A DNA stretch of 25,996 bases from Halobacteriales archaeon QS_5_70_15 (GTDB lineage: Archaea; Halobacteriota; Halobacteria; Halobacteriales; Haloarculaceae): positions 13,154 through 39,149 of the forward strand of contig PXRQ01000090.1 of the NCBI GenBank assembly GCA_003022005.1. Direction: 5' to 3'. The position numbers were made by a program, and so were the translations under genes. The notes beneath the pieces were generated by a model. The model was given only the letters and a program-made list of their open reading frames with translations, was not told where the DNA came from and did no database searches. Shown here piece after piece: positions 1 to 8,140 of this stretch. The stretch's first letter is position 1. The number at the start of each line of letters is the position of its first letter.

Positions 1-1
1 C

Positions 2-157
2 GGGCCGTTCGCCGTGCTCTCGCTGGTCGCGCTGACCGGCCTCACGCTGACGTTCCGCCGTCACGAGGGCGGCCACACCTCGCCGGTCCGGCGGCTCCTC
101 GGCCGGCTCCCGACCGTCGAGCCCCACCACGACGTCGAACCCCCGAAGGACGACTGA
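2..157 (+). CDS. C-terminus of a membrane protein (partial, 5' end outside window)
   Basis: The reading frame is open from the window edge to a TGA at 155-157. The visible 51 residues begin with a hydrophobic stretch (GPFAVLSLVALTGLTLTF), which looks like a final membrane helix. A basic then acidic hydrophilic tail follows, ending in KDD, as expected for a cytoplasmic C-terminus. The codon use fits a GC-rich haloarchaeal gene. The family cannot be named from this fragment. The stop codon lies inside the left terminal repeat of the palindromic element at 155-259. Confidence 0.6.
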   Translation, partial: GPFAVLSLVALTGLTLTFRRHEGGHTSPVRRLLGRLPTVEPHHDVEPPKDD

Positions 158-259
158 TACGATCGTGCGTCGTTCGTCGCCGTCGTACGCTCTCCGTCTC
201 GACGAGCGGAGCGGCTCCGGGTCGGTGGAGACCGAACGTAGTCACACACGACCGTACGA
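155..259. repeat. Stop-codon-associated inverted-repeat element, copy 1
   Basis: The left end TGATACGATCGTGCG (155-169) and the reverse complement of the right end, TCGTACGGTCGTGTG (245-259), match at 12 of 15 positions. The first three bases are the stop codon of the upstream partial gene. The interior differs from the other copies. It belongs to the family also seen at 1404, 2745, 5345, 10605, 13032, 16153 and 24249. Confidence 0.7.
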
Positions 260-676
260 CCGGGACGCTCCCTACCTCGGATCCGTCGACCACCGGATCC
301 GGAGCCCGACCGACACACCCCACAGTCCCTCGCCGAAGCACTCCGCCCCGGTTCCACAACCTATCATACGTGGCTCATAAACCACAAAATATCAGTAGAG
401 CAATAAATCGTCTTCCCCCGACGTCCGTTCCGGACCCGACTCCGGGATTCCCGACGACGCTCTCGTTATGGCCACCCGATTCGACGTGTCGGCCGGCGCT
501 CTCGGGGCTCGCGCGCGGTGGCTCCTGCCCCGTGACGAGTCGGATCCCGGGCGAACACAGAGCGTATCGGATCCCGGCCACGCCCGTTCCCCGGATCCGG
601 GGTGCTCACTCCGCCGATGCGGGTGATTTCGGCGACGGACGCCTCCGAAACTCCGGACCAGTGACCTCTCAGCGCC
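260..676. other. Non-coding stretch upstream of uspA
   Basis: No convincing gene is visible in this stretch. It contains several BamHI-type GGATCC and GGATCCGG motifs, including a perfect 14-bp palindrome CCCCGGATCCGGGG at 589-602. An AT-rich patch near 360-410 could hold a promoter, but no start codon with a credible product follows it. The short open frames here have Arg/Pro/Ser-rich translations typical of out-of-frame GC-rich DNA. Confidence 0.5.
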
Positions 677-690
677 CAAACTTATTTCAC
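677..690 (+). promoter_or_regulatory. Putative TATA/BRE promoter of uspA
   Basis: CAAACTTATTTCAC is the AT-rich box nearest to the uspA start. It lies about 40 nt upstream of the ATG at 725, which would give a short leader of roughly 10-15 nt. This is inference from position and composition only. Confidence 0.45.
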
Positions 691-724
691 CGCGATACGT
701 GAACCCGACTCGAGGCGTCGAGAG

Positions 725-1165
725 ATGTACGACCACATCCTGCTCCCCTACGACGGGAGCAAAGAGGCACGGAAGGGGGCGGAGCACGGCATCGACCTCG
801 CGGCGGCGGTGGGCGCGACCGTCCACGCGCTGTACGTCATCGACCTCCCCGGGGCCCCGCGAACGGCGTACGTCAGGGACGACGAGGAGGAGATGCGCGA
901 GGAGTACCGGGAGTACGGCGAGGAGGTCACGGCCGAGGTCTGCGAGATGGCGGCCGAGGCCGGCGTGGAGTGCGAGACCGCGATCAGAAGCGGGACCCCT
1001 GCCGAGGAGATCGTCGACTACGCCGAGGACGAGGGGATGGGCGCCATCGTCATCGGGAGCGCCTACCGGGGCCGGTTCCGCGCGCTGCTCGGCAGCACCG
1101 CCGACAAGGTCGTCCGGACCTCGTCGGTCCCCGTCATCACCACGCGGACGGAGATGAACGAGTAG
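725..1165 (+). CDS. UspA-family universal stress protein
   Basis: This 146-residue protein has the length of a single Usp domain. It starts with the typical first strand and ATP-site Asp (MYDHILLPYDGS). It ends with the Usp nucleotide-binding pattern G-x2-G-x9-G-S/T, seen here as GSAYRGRFRALLGST, followed by the hydrophobic last strand SVPVITT. Usp proteins are cytosolic alpha/beta proteins that often bind ATP and affect stress survival; the specific role is unknown. The central acidic insert (DDEEEMREEYREYGEE) fits a halophile. The gene appears monocistronic, with its own promoter-like box and convergent with the small gene at 1207-1368. Confidence 0.93.
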   Translation: MYDHILLPYDGSKEARKGAEHGIDLAAAVGATVHALYVIDLPGAPRTAYVRDDEEEMREEYREYGEEVTAEVCEMAAEAGVECETAIRSGTPAEEIVDYAEDEGMGAIVIGSAYRGRFRALLGSTADKVVRTSSVPVITTRTEMNE

Positions 1166-1206
1166 GGCCACCAGCCCCGGGCGAGCCGAGCGCCCGGCAT
1201 CGGCCG

Positions 1207-1368
1207 CTACCCGTCGGCGAAACGCGTCTCCCGGAGGTAGATGATCAGGCTCGCGCTCAGGAAGCTCAGCCCGGCGACCGCCAGGTCCTGTCTCGCCATG
1301 GAGAACAGTGCGGCGGCTATCAGCAGGACCGCGAGGACCGCCAGCGCCGTCGGGGCGACTCTCGCCAC
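1207..1368 (-). CDS. Small two-helix membrane protein (53 aa)
   Basis: Reading the minus strand from a GTG at 1368 to a TAG at 1207 gives 53 residues. They begin with VARVAPTALAVLAVLLIAAA, pass a short MARQD turn and form a second hydrophobic segment (LAVAGLSFLSASLIIYL) before a charged tail ending in RFADG. Two transmembrane helices with a tight turn and an in-frame haloarchaeal codon pattern make this a credible gene despite its size. Small two-helix proteins of this type are common in haloarchaea, with no known function. The frame stays open upstream to a stop near 1402 but offers no better start. It lies downstream of the zinc-ribbon gene on the same strand, separated by a repeat element. 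Confidence 0.65.
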   Translation of the reverse strand: MARVAPTALAVLAVLLIAAALFSMARQDLAVAGLSFLSASLIIYLRETRFADG

Positions 1369-1403
1369 GTCACCGGACCGACGACCCGCACCGACAAGGG
1401 TCT

Positions 1404-1520
1404 ATCGACGGTCGTACGATGGCGCGGTGCGCCCGCGATCTCGCGGCGACGGTATCCACGTCCCGCGGCGGTGGTTCGCCGGAATCCGAATCGGTCGGTG
1501 GACGGGTTCCGACCGGATCA
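1404..1520. repeat. Stop-codon-associated inverted-repeat element, copy 2
   Basis: Read on the minus strand the element starts TGATCCGGTCG at the stop codon of the zinc-ribbon gene (1518-1520) and ends CGTACGACCGT near 1408. The right end is the inverse of the family end ACGGTCGTNCG. The outermost four bases at the low-coordinate side do not match, so the exact boundary there is uncertain. Confidence 0.5.
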
Positions 1521-1931
1521 GTAGGAGTGCTTGAACTCCCAGTGGTAGCGACACTCGTCGCAGGTGGCCCACTCGGGGATGTCGAACACCTCCGGGTGTC
1601 GCTGCCCGTGCTGCATCCGGCTCCGACAGACCGGACAGATCATGTAGCGCAGTTCCAGTTCGGAGAACTCCTCGTGGGTGAACTCCGCGACGCATCGGGG
1701 GCAGTCGATGCCGTCCCTGGCGTTGTGCTGGAGGACGTCCGCCTCACACCGCGGGCACTCCAGCATAGCTGGCGGGCGCTTGGTCCACCCGACGTCGCCG
1801 TCGTACGTCGTGGTGGCGGTGTCGGCACTAGACAGCCGGAACTTGTTGGGCCCGCCGTCGGTCCGGAGTGGGGCGACGACGCGCTCGCCGGCCCACCGGA
1901 GCTTCTCGAACAGGACGCCGATTCGGCTCAC
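1518..1931 (-). CDS. Zinc-ribbon protein with two Cys-pair knuckle sets
   Basis: From a GTG at 1931 this encodes 137 residues. The N-terminal third (SRIGVLFEKLRWAGERVVAP) looks amphipathic. The C-terminal two thirds contain CPRC and a second CPRC about 18 residues later, then CPVC and a final CDEC. Four CxxC pairs suggest two structural zinc sites of rubredoxin or zinc-ribbon type. Such haloarchaeal proteins are often small DNA/RNA-binding or scaffold proteins; no specific function can be given. The GTG start is chosen because a TATA-like box lies 27 nt upstream, implying a leaderless transcript. The frame continues much further upstream but without coding character. The TGA stop lies in the terminal repeat of an inverted-repeat element. 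Confidence 0.8.
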   Translation of the reverse strand: MSRIGVLFEKLRWAGERVVAPLRTDGGPNKFRLSSADTATTTYDGDVGWTKRPPAMLECPRCEADVLQHNARDGIDCPRCVAEFTHEEFSELELRYMICPVCRSRMQHGQRHPEVFDIPEWATCDECRYHWEFKHSY

Positions 1932-1953
1932 CGGACGCGGGTAGGCGCGCGAC

Positions 1954-1963
1954 GGACATAAGT
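1954..1963 (-). promoter_or_regulatory. TATA-like box of the zinc-ribbon gene
   Basis: On the minus strand the sequence is ACTTATGTCC, centred about 27 nt before the GTG at 1931. This spacing is typical of leaderless haloarchaeal genes and is the main argument for that start. Confidence 0.55.
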
Positions 1964-2141
1964 CGCCTGCCGGCCGGCGGGAAACCCGCACGCCCGGCCC
2001 CGGGTCCCCCGGCGCGAGACCACCCCGGACGGAATCGACCGGCCCGTGATCGGGCCGGCAGGACCGGCGACCCCTTTCCCGCCCCTGCTCTTCCCTCCGC
2101 CTCTCCGATAGGCTTTCCCGCTCCCCCCGAGAGGACCCGGT

Positions 2142-2747
2142 ATGCGACGGGGTGGCTACGGACGGCTGCTGACGACACTGGTGGCGCTGGCGTGGCTCCC
2201 GGGCGCGACAGCGGGCCAGCCCGTCGATCCCTCGGCGGTCGTCGAACTCCCGGGACCGGCCCGGGCCCTGGGGTCCTTCCTTCTGGTCCTGCTGTTCGGC
2301 GGCCTGCTGCGCTACCGATACGGTGGGTTCGTCGACCGGTCCGTGGACGCCTCCATGGAGCGGCCCGGCGTGGCCGTCGTCTACGGGCTGATGGCGTTCG
2401 GGTTCGTCGCCTTCGCGGGGGCGTACGCCTCCAGCCAGCTGTCCCAGCTCCCGGTCGGGAGCGTGGCCCTCGCGACGGTCGCGGTGACTATCGCGGGCCT
2501 GGCCGTACTGCTGCTCGCCGGCCTCGGATTCGCCGTCGTCGGGACGCTCGTGACCGACGTCAGGGGTCGTCGTCGCCCCTGGCACGGACTCGTCCTGGGG
2601 GCGGCCATCAGCGCGGCCGGGTGGCTCCTCCTGCCGCTTCTCGGTGGGGTACTCGCCTGGGTTCTCGTCGCCTCGTTCGGCGTCGGTGGCCCCACCCGCG
2701 AGTGGTTCCACTCCAACCGGCGCGCCGAGTCGGACGCGAACGACTGA
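2142..2747 (+). CDS. Polytopic membrane protein with N-terminal signal segment
   Basis: This 201-residue protein starts with basic residues and a hydrophobic stretch ending near GATAGQP, which reads like a cleavable signal peptide or first helix. Three to four further hydrophobic segments follow, around residues 45-60, 80-100, 105-135 and 150-175, ahead of a hydrophilic tail ending in ESDAND. No catalytic motif is evident and I do not recognise the family with confidence. A purine-rich GAGAGGA about six bases before the ATG supports the start. The TGA stop forms the left tip of the element at 2745-2856. Confidence 0.8.
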   Translation: MRRGGYGRLLTTLVALAWLPGATAGQPVDPSAVVELPGPARALGSFLLVLLFGGLLRYRYGGFVDRSVDASMERPGVAVVYGLMAFGFVAFAGAYASSQLSQLPVGSVALATVAVTIAGLAVLLLAGLGFAVVGTLVTDVRGRRRPWHGLVLGAAISAAGWLLLPLLGGVLAWVLVASFGVGGPTREWFHSNRRAESDAND

Positions 2748-2856
2748 TACGGTCGTGCGTAATTCCGTCCCACGTCTCGGATCGGGTTCGATCCCGACTG
2801 TCTCGAAACCCCGATCCCCTCGAGCGCCGTCGAAAACCGTTCGCACGACCGTATGA
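2745..2856. repeat. Stop-codon-associated inverted-repeat element, copy 3
   Basis: The left end TGATACGGTCGTGCG (2745-2759) and the inverted right end TCATACGGTCGTGCG (2842-2856) match at 14 of 15 positions, the best-preserved terminal repeats in the window. The first three bases are the TGA stop of the upstream membrane protein gene. The interior holds a smaller hairpin, TCGGG-TTCGAT-CCCGA. Confidence 0.8.
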
Positions 2857-2925
2857 CGGCCGGACCCCGCCGCGAACGCGAGCGTTCTCGACAACACTCA
2901 TTCCCCTGGAGCACTATGGGGCCCC

Positions 2926-3159
2926 ATGAGCCTGGTGGTACTACAGCTCCCGTTCGGGTCGGGGCTGACGGAAGCGGCCGGACAGGTAGCCGTCCTCGCC
3001 GGGACGCTCGTCCTGATGCTCATGCTCGTCGCGCTCGTCGGGTTCGCGTACAAGAGCCTGCGGGGCGACGGGATACGGTGGCCGGACGAGACGGAGCCCG
3101 ACCCGGAGAAGGACGGGGCACAGCCGGGCGGCCCCGACGACGAGTGGGACTACTACTGA
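2926..3159 (+). CDS. Small single-helix membrane protein (77 aa)
   Basis: The protein has a short N-terminal segment, one strong transmembrane helix (about residues 18-42, containing VLAGTLVLMLMLVALVGFAY) and an acidic Pro-rich tail ending in DEWDYY. The helix-exit motif YKSLRGDGIRWPD is of a kind I associate with small haloarchaeal membrane proteins, but no function is known to me. The ATG follows a GGGGCCCC palindrome directly, with no clear Shine-Dalgarno site. It stands alone between the element at 2745-2856 and the convergent transporter gene. Confidence 0.75.
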   Translation: MSLVVLQLPFGSGLTEAAGQVAVLAGTLVLMLMLVALVGFAYKSLRGDGIRWPDETEPDPEKDGAQPGGPDDEWDYY

Positions 3160-3305
3160 CCGACCGCCGTCCCCGACAGCTCGCGGGCGTATCGACCCTC
3201 GGGTGTCCACACACCGGGTAGCGGTCGCTCGGTGAACCGTCCGCGGAAAGAGGAGAACCGTCCCGTCGTCGGATCGGTACCGCGAGAGGGTGGAGCGGCG
3301 AGTCG

Positions 3306-5102
3306 TCAGTCCCCGCTCGGGGTGTCGTCACCCTCCCTGATGTCGGTCACCATCTCGTCGCCCGCGGTGACCACGTCGACGTCGCCCTCGGCGGTGAGGT
3401 CCTCGATACGGTCGGCGAACGCCTCGCTCTCGAGGATCTCGTACTCGTTGTCCAGCCCGAGGTAGACGGTGTAGCACATCAGACATAGGATGATCGAGAA
3501 CGGCAATCCGGTCGCGATGGCCGCCGTCTGCAGGGCGCCCAGGCCGCCGCCGATCAGGAGGATGGCCGCGACGGCGCCCTCGGTGATCGCCCAGAAGATG
3601 CGCTGGGTCTTCGGCACGTCGTGCTTGCCGCCCGAGGTCAGGTGGTCGATGACCAGCGACCCCGAGTCCGAGGAGGTGACGAAGAACGTCACCACGAGCA
3701 GCGTCGCGAGCAGGCCCGTCAGCGCGCCGAGCGGGAACTCGGCGAGCATGGCGAACATCGCGACCGCCTGCCCCTGCTCGGCCAGCGTGGTGCCGAGGCC
3801 GACGCCCCCGAGTTCGAGGAACAGCGCCGAGCCGCCGAACGTCGAGAGCCAGACGAACGAGAACAGCGCCGGCAGGAACAGCACGCCGAGGATGAACTCG
3901 CGGACCGTGCGGCCCTTCGAGATGCGCGCGATGAACATCCCGACGAACGGCGACCACGCGATCCACCAGCCCCAGTAGAAGATGGTCCAGCCGCCCATCC
4001 AGCTCTCGACGGTGTACCCCCCCAGCTCCGCGGCCCCGGTGATGGTCCCCGTGAAGAACGCCAGCCCCAGGAAGTTGTTGAGGTACGCGCTGAGTCCATC
4101 GCCGAGCGCCCCGAAGATGAACACCGTCGGGCCGACGATGAGCAGGAAGACCAGTAGCGCGAACATCAGGTAGAGGTTGAGGGTGCTCAGGCGCTTGACC
4201 CCGCCGTCGAGCCCCGCGGCGACCGAGAGCGTCGCGATGGCGGTGATCCCCGCTATCAGGAGCACCTGCGGGACCGTGCCCACCGGCACGCTGACGAGGC
4301 CGAGGGTGTCACCCGCCACGAACGAGATGCCGGTGTTCACCTGTGCGACGCCGAGCCCCAGCGAGGTCGCCAGGCCGAACAGCGTCGCGAACACCGTCAC
4401 CAGGTCGATCAGGTGGCCCGGCCAGCCGTAGATGCGCTCGCCGAGCAGCGGCCAGAAGATCGACCGGAACGTGAGCGGCAGGCCGCGGTTGAACGAGAAG
4501 AACGCCAGCCCGAGCGCCACCAGCCCGTAGATGGCCCACGGGTGGAACCCCCAGTGGAAGAACGTCTGGGCCAGCGCCGCGCTGGCCGCCTCCGGGGTCC
4601 CGCCCGCAGCGTCGAACGCGGGCGGCACGACGAAGAAGTCCGAGCCCTCGCCGCCGAAGTGCCACATCGGCTCGGCCACGCTGAAGAACATCAGTCCGAT
4701 GCCCATGCCGGCGCTGAACAGCATGGCCATCCACGAGAAGTCGCTGAACTCCTTCTCCGCCTCGACCCCACCGATCCGTATGTTGCCGTACTTGCTGAGC
4801 GCGAAGTAGAGGATGGTGATTATGAAGAGGTTCACCGCGATGATGTAGAACCACCCGAACGTGCTGTTGACGAAGTTGAAGACGGCGTCGTACGCTGCCG
4901 CCGCCTGGTCGCCCAGCAGGATGGTGACCGCGATGAACAGCGCGATGATGACCAGCGACACTGGGAAGACGACCGGATGGACGTCGAACCCCCACTTCGC
5001 GATGTTCGTGTCGCCAGGCTCCCGGTCGGACTCGGGATGGAACAGCTCCACCTGGAGCCCGTCGGACATCTCGCCGACGGCCTCCTCCTCCCCGTCAGCC
5101 AT
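3306..5102 (-). CDS. BCCT-family transporter (betaine/choline/carnitine type), probably Na+-coupled
   Basis: This 598-residue protein has a roughly 40-residue acidic cytoplasmic N-terminus, then about twelve membrane helices and an acidic C-terminal tail, the normal BCCT architecture. The glycine-rich helix motif GMGIGLMFF (about residues 132-140) is the form found in sodium-coupled carriers such as BetP; the sodium-independent CaiT differs here. The Trp-rich substrate motif is present as YWGWWIAWSPF (about 376-386), and TSSDSGS near residue 465 resembles the second sodium site. The start at 5102 is supported by a perfect GGAGGT five bases upstream. The likely substrate is glycine betaine or another methylated onium compound such as DMSP, but sequence alone cannot decide. 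Its position near folate-dependent one-carbon genes makes catabolic uptake possible as well as osmoprotection. Confidence 0.93.
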   Translation of the reverse strand: MADGEEEAVGEMSDGLQVELFHPESDREPGDTNIAKWGFDVHPVVFPVSLVIIALFIAVTILLGDQAAAAYDAVFNFVNSTFGWFYIIAVNLFIITILYFALSKYGNIRIGGVEAEKEFSDFSWMAMLFSAGMGIGLMFFSVAEPMWHFGGEGSDFFVVPPAFDAAGGTPEAASAALAQTFFHWGFHPWAIYGLVALGLAFFSFNRGLPLTFRSIFWPLLGERIYGWPGHLIDLVTVFATLFGLATSLGLGVAQVNTGISFVAGDTLGLVSVPVGTVPQVLLIAGITAIATLSVAAGLDGGVKRLSTLNLYLMFALLVFLLIVGPTVFIFGALGDGLSAYLNNFLGLAFFTGTITGAAELGGYTVESWMGGWTIFYWGWWIAWSPFVGMFIARISKGRTVREFILGVLFLPALFSFVWLSTFGGSALFLELGGVGLGTTLAEQGQAVAMFAMLAEFPLGALTGLLATLLVVTFFVTSSDSGSLVIDHLTSGGKHDVPKTQRIFWAITEGAVAAILLIGGGLGALQTAAIATGLPFSIILCLMCYTVYLGLDNEYEILESEAFADRIEDLTAEGDVDVVTAGDEMVTDIREGDDTPSGD

Positions 5103-5107
5103 ACGTT

Positions 5108-5113
5108 ACCTCC
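5108..5113 (-). promoter_or_regulatory. Shine-Dalgarno site of the BCCT gene
   Basis: The minus strand reads GGAGGT-AACGT-ATG. This consensus site fixes the start at 5102 and implies a leadered mRNA, unlike several leaderless-looking genes here. The upstream stretch to 5344 holds AT-rich patches (near 5175, 5255 and 5310-5343) that could carry the promoter. Confidence 0.65.
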
Positions 5114-5344
5114 GTTCCGCTGTCGATCGGTCCGTCGTGTGCTACGCTCATTGTCGTTCGTTCCTCTGTTGAATCGTTATCAGGCCTGTGTTCGTTTCGT
5201 CCACGTCACGTCGCCTCCTCCTCCCCGCGGGTCGGCGTCGCGGACGCACACAACATTATCTTCGCCTGTCATTCTCCGGTGCCTCACGGGCTCCTACGGA
5301 CCGTTCAACATAAAAGTTGGTATGGGAATATGAGGCGGTTTAAA

Positions 5345-5404
5345 CATACGGCCGAGAACGGGCGGCGAGCCGTGGCCGTCCGGACCTCCGATCGCCGGCC
5401 GTTA
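5345..5404. repeat. Stop-codon-associated inverted-repeat element, copy 4 (diverged)
   Basis: The left end CATACGGCCG (5345-5354) is inverted by CGGCCGTTA at 5396-5404. The last three bases are the complement of the TAA stop of the threonine ammonia-lyase gene. The core ACGGCCG differs by one base from the family core ACGGTCG, and the interior GATCGCCGG matches the inner arm of the 84-bp copy at 10605. Confidence 0.45.
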
Positions 5405-6661
5405 CGCCGTCCGAGCGGCAGCCCGGTTGACCACCTCGACCTCGTAGCCGTGGTCGGCGATGGAGTCGACGATGTTCGCGGCGTGGCCCGCGCCGGTGGT
5501 CTCGACCTGGAAGACGAGGTAGGCCTCCCCCACGTCCAGGTCCTCCAGCGCCCGGTCGTGGCGGACGGTCTGGATGTTGGCGCCGTGGTCGGCGATCACG
5601 CCCGATATCTCGGCCATCTTCCCCGGCCGGTCGTCGATGCGGACCCGCAGCCGGAGGAGCTGGCGGCGGCGGGTCAGGGCGTGGATCAGCACCGCCCGGA
5701 GCATCGTCATGTCGAGGTTCCCGCCGCAGAGCAGCGGCATCACCCGCTCGCCGCCCACGTCGAGGCCGTCGCTCCGGATCGCCGCGACCGATGCCGCCCC
5801 GGCCCCCTCGACGACCTGCTTGGCCCGCTCCATCAGGACCAGCACCGCGTCGGCGATCTCGCTGTTCGTGACCGTCACGACCTCGTCGACGTGTTCCTCG
5901 ATGATCGAGAGAGTGAGCTCGGAGATCCCCCCGGTGGCGATGCCGTCGGCGATGGTGTCGACGTCCTCGAGGGTCACCGGCACGCCCTTGTCGAGGCTCT
6001 CCGGGACCGTCGCCGCGCCGTCGGCCTGGACCCCCACGATCCGCGTCTCGGGGCTCAGTTCCGCGAACGCCGTCGCGATACCGCCGATGAGCCCCCCACC
6101 CCCGATCGGCACGACCACCGTGTCCAGGTCGGGCACGTCCTCGGCCATCTCGACGCCGAGGGTCCCCTGGCCGGCGACGATCGCCGGGTCGTCGTACGCG
6201 TGGACGAACTCCGTCTCCGGTCCGGAGACCTCCTCCTTCGCGTACCGCATCGCCTCCTGGAAGTCCTTCCCGACGAGTTCGACCGTCGCGCCGTACCCCC
6301 GGGTCGCGTCGACCTTCGTCTGCGGGGCGTTCCGCGGCATGACGATGGTCGAATCGACGCCGAGCCTCGTCGCCGCGAGCGCGACCCCCTGCGCGTGGTT
6401 GCCCGCGCTCGCGGCCACGACGCGATCGACGGTCCCCTCCTCTATGCTCGTCCGGATCCTGTTGTACGCCCCCCGGGTCTTGAACGACCCCGTCCACTGG
6501 AGCTGTTCGAGCTTCAGGTGAACCTCCTCGGCGCCCGTCATCGACTCGAGGGAGGTGCTCCGCTCGACGGGCGTGTGCTTGACCACCGTGGAGTCGTCGA
6601 GCCGCCCCATCGCGGCCTCGATGTCGGCGAACCCGACTGACCCCGAGACGTCCTGACTCAT
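5402..6661 (-). CDS. ilvA: Threonine ammonia-lyase (threonine dehydratase), PLP-dependent with C-terminal ACT domain
   Basis: This 419-residue protein is a fold-type II PLP enzyme. The Schiff-base lysine sits in TGSFKTRGAYNR (Lys61), the substrate loop is SAGNHAQG (85-92), and the phosphate-binding glycine loop is GGGGLIGG (187-194). The C-terminal 80 residues, from about 335, form an ACT-type domain (VRIDDRPGKMAEISGVIADH). The length fits the single-ACT haloarchaeal and TdcB-like form. It deaminates threonine to 2-oxobutanoate, feeding isoleucine synthesis or threonine catabolism; serine may also be a substrate. The ACT domain suggests amino-acid allostery. The ATG at 6661 follows a GAGG-type ribosome site. 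A TTAAG box on the minus strand near 6722 may be the promoter. Confidence 0.93.
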   Translation of the reverse strand: MSQDVSGSVGFADIEAAMGRLDDSTVVKHTPVERSTSLESMTGAEEVHLKLEQLQWTGSFKTRGAYNRIRTSIEEGTVDRVVAASAGNHAQGVALAATRLGVDSTIVMPRNAPQTKVDATRGYGATVELVGKDFQEAMRYAKEEVSGPETEFVHAYDDPAIVAGQGTLGVEMAEDVPDLDTVVVPIGGGGLIGGIATAFAELSPETRIVGVQADGAATVPESLDKGVPVTLEDVDTIADGIATGGISELTLSIIEEHVDEVVTVTNSEIADAVLVLMERAKQVVEGAGAASVAAIRSDGLDVGGERVMPLLCGGNLDMTMLRAVLIHALTRRRQLLRLRVRIDDRPGKMAEISGVIADHGANIQTVRHDRALEDLDVGEAYLVFQVETTGAGHAANIVDSIADHGYEVEVVNRAAARTA

Positions 6662-6864
6662 GTGTTCCTCACGGCGCCGGCGGCGCCCGTGACGCTACCC
6701 GCTCGCCCCGAGCACCGCTTAAGTCTCACGGAGGGGCCGCCGTCCGAACCCCGAAACCGGACGAGGGCGGGCGGATGCCCGCCTGTGGGCTCCGGCGGGC
6801 GGCGGAACACGAACTATATCCGAGCCGATACGTCTCGGGGATCGGTCGGGCCGAAACCCCGGCC

Positions 6865-7758
6865 CTACGGGAGCTCCACCGGGACGTCGGCCTGGATGCT
6901 CGCGGCCTTCACCGTGTTGTACAGCAGCATCGTGATGGTCATCGGGCCGACGCCGCCGGGGACGGGCGTGATGACCGACGCCTTCTCCTTGGCGCTCTCG
7001 AACTCGACGTCGCCGACGAGTTCGTACCCCTTCTCGTTGTCCGCGTCCACCCGGTTGACGCCCACGTCGATGACCGTCGCGCCCTCCCCGATCATCGAGC
7101 CGTCGATCAGTTCGGGGTAGCCCGTCGCGGCGATGACGATGTCGGCCCCCCTGGTCTTCTCGCCTAGGTCGTCGGTCCGGGAGTGACAGACCGTCGTCGT
7201 CGCGTTCCCGCCCGGGGCCTTCTGGATGAGCAGGTTCGCCATCGGCTTGCCGACGATGTCCGAGCGGCCGACGACGACGGCGTCCTTCCCCTCGGTGTCG
7301 ACGTCCGCCGCCTCGAGCAATTTCTGGATCCCGTGCGGCGTGCAGGGCTTGAACCGCGCGTCGCCCGCGACGAGCCGTCCCACGTTCTCGGGCTGGAAGC
7401 CGTCGACGTCCTTTACGGGGTCGATGCTCCGGAGCACCGTCCGCTCGTCCACGTGGTCGGGGACGGGCATCTGGACGAGGATACCGTGCACCGCCGGGTC
7501 GGCGTTCAGCGACTCCACGGCGTCGAACAGCTCCTCCGCGGGTGCTTCCGGGTCGAGCTCGTGGTGGAAGCTCTCGATGCCGAGGTCATCGCAGGCCCGC
7601 TGCTTCATCGAGACGTACGTCTCGCTGGCGGGGTCCTCGCTCATCAGCACCGTCGCGAGCCCGGGGGTCACCCCCCCGGCGTCGAGGGTTTCGATGCAGT
7701 CGCGCAGGTCCTCGCGTATCCGGTCGCCGACCGCGTTGCCGTCGAGGACGTGCGTCAC
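6865..7758 (-). CDS. folD: Bifunctional methylenetetrahydrofolate dehydrogenase/methenyl-THF cyclohydrolase
   Basis: This 297-residue cytosolic enzyme interconverts methylene-, methenyl- and 10-formyl-tetrahydrofolate. The folate-site pattern is intact: Tyr48 and Lys52 in ETYVSMK, Gln96 in ILVQMP, Asp119 in KDVDGF, and the PCTP loop at 138-141. The NAD(P) site motif GRSDIVGKP (164-172) and the C-terminal PVPGGVGPMT are also present. The frame is open further upstream, but the GTG at 7758 is preferred. It gives the standard FolD N-terminus (THVLDGNAV) and has a GGAGGT ribosome site eight bases upstream at 7767-7772. It is divergent from the demethylase gene at 8141, so the two could share a regulatory region. 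A second, divergent copy lies at 16235-17131. Confidence 0.94.
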   Translation of the reverse strand: MTHVLDGNAVGDRIREDLRDCIETLDAGGVTPGLATVLMSEDPASETYVSMKQRACDDLGIESFHHELDPEAPAEELFDAVESLNADPAVHGILVQMPVPDHVDERTVLRSIDPVKDVDGFQPENVGRLVAGDARFKPCTPHGIQKLLEAADVDTEGKDAVVVGRSDIVGKPMANLLIQKAPGGNATTTVCHSRTDDLGEKTRGADIVIAATGYPELIDGSMIGEGATVIDVGVNRVDADNEKGYELVGDVEFESAKEKASVITPVPGGVGPMTITMLLYNTVKAASIQADVPVELP

Positions 7759-8105
7759 GGGCACCGACCTCCGCTCGCGTCCGCCTCCGCCTTCGGGTTG
7801 GGGTCTACTGGCATGGTGGTCACCGTCGGCCCGGCCGGCGGCGCGGGCGGCGCGCCCGCCGAGCGTCACGACCCAACCATCGGACCGAGTCTAATCAATC
7901 CGGCGGGTCCGGCCCGCGCCGGCGCCGCCGGCCGTTCGCGCGGCGGGCCACGGTTCGGATCCACAAGCTGTAGCCACACCGTCACGAGTAGCCGCCGCGG
8001 CGACGAGCCACCGGAGCGACTCGTCCCGACCGAAACCGCTGTTTCCGGCGCTCCTGAGGCCCATACCGACGGTTCGCTGGGACCCACGTCCCGGCGGCAC
8101 GCCGG
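7759..8105. other. Intergenic region between divergent folD and the DmdA-like gene
   Basis: No gene is seen here. The folD ribosome site (GGAGGT on the minus strand) is at 7767-7772. The rest is GC-rich except an AT-richer patch near 7886-7900 (CTAATCAATCC), which could be the minus-strand folD promoter. Translations in all frames are Arg/Pro/Ala-rich and lack domain features. Confidence 0.5.
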
Positions 8106-8117
8106 CCTTTTATGTGG
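8106..8117 (+). promoter_or_regulatory. TATA-like box of the DmdA-like gene
   Basis: CCTTTTATGTGG is centred about 30 nt upstream of the ATG at 8141, consistent with a leaderless or nearly leaderless transcript. It supports that start over the in-frame upstream ATG at 8114, which overlaps the box. Confidence 0.6.
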
Positions 8118-8140
8118 GCCGGGCGCCTCCGCGGAAAGCG

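Noticed and set aside
589..602. 14-bp palindrome CCCCGGATCCGGGG as an operator
   Set aside because: It is over 120 bp from the uspA start, and GGATCC motifs are frequent across this GC-rich stretch, so no regulatory role can be supported.
2776..2800. tRNA T-arm-like sequence (GGGTTCGATCCC) inside a repeat element
   Set aside because: The loop is six bases, not seven, and no acceptor, D or anticodon arm can be found around it. It is part of the internal hairpin of the repeat element.
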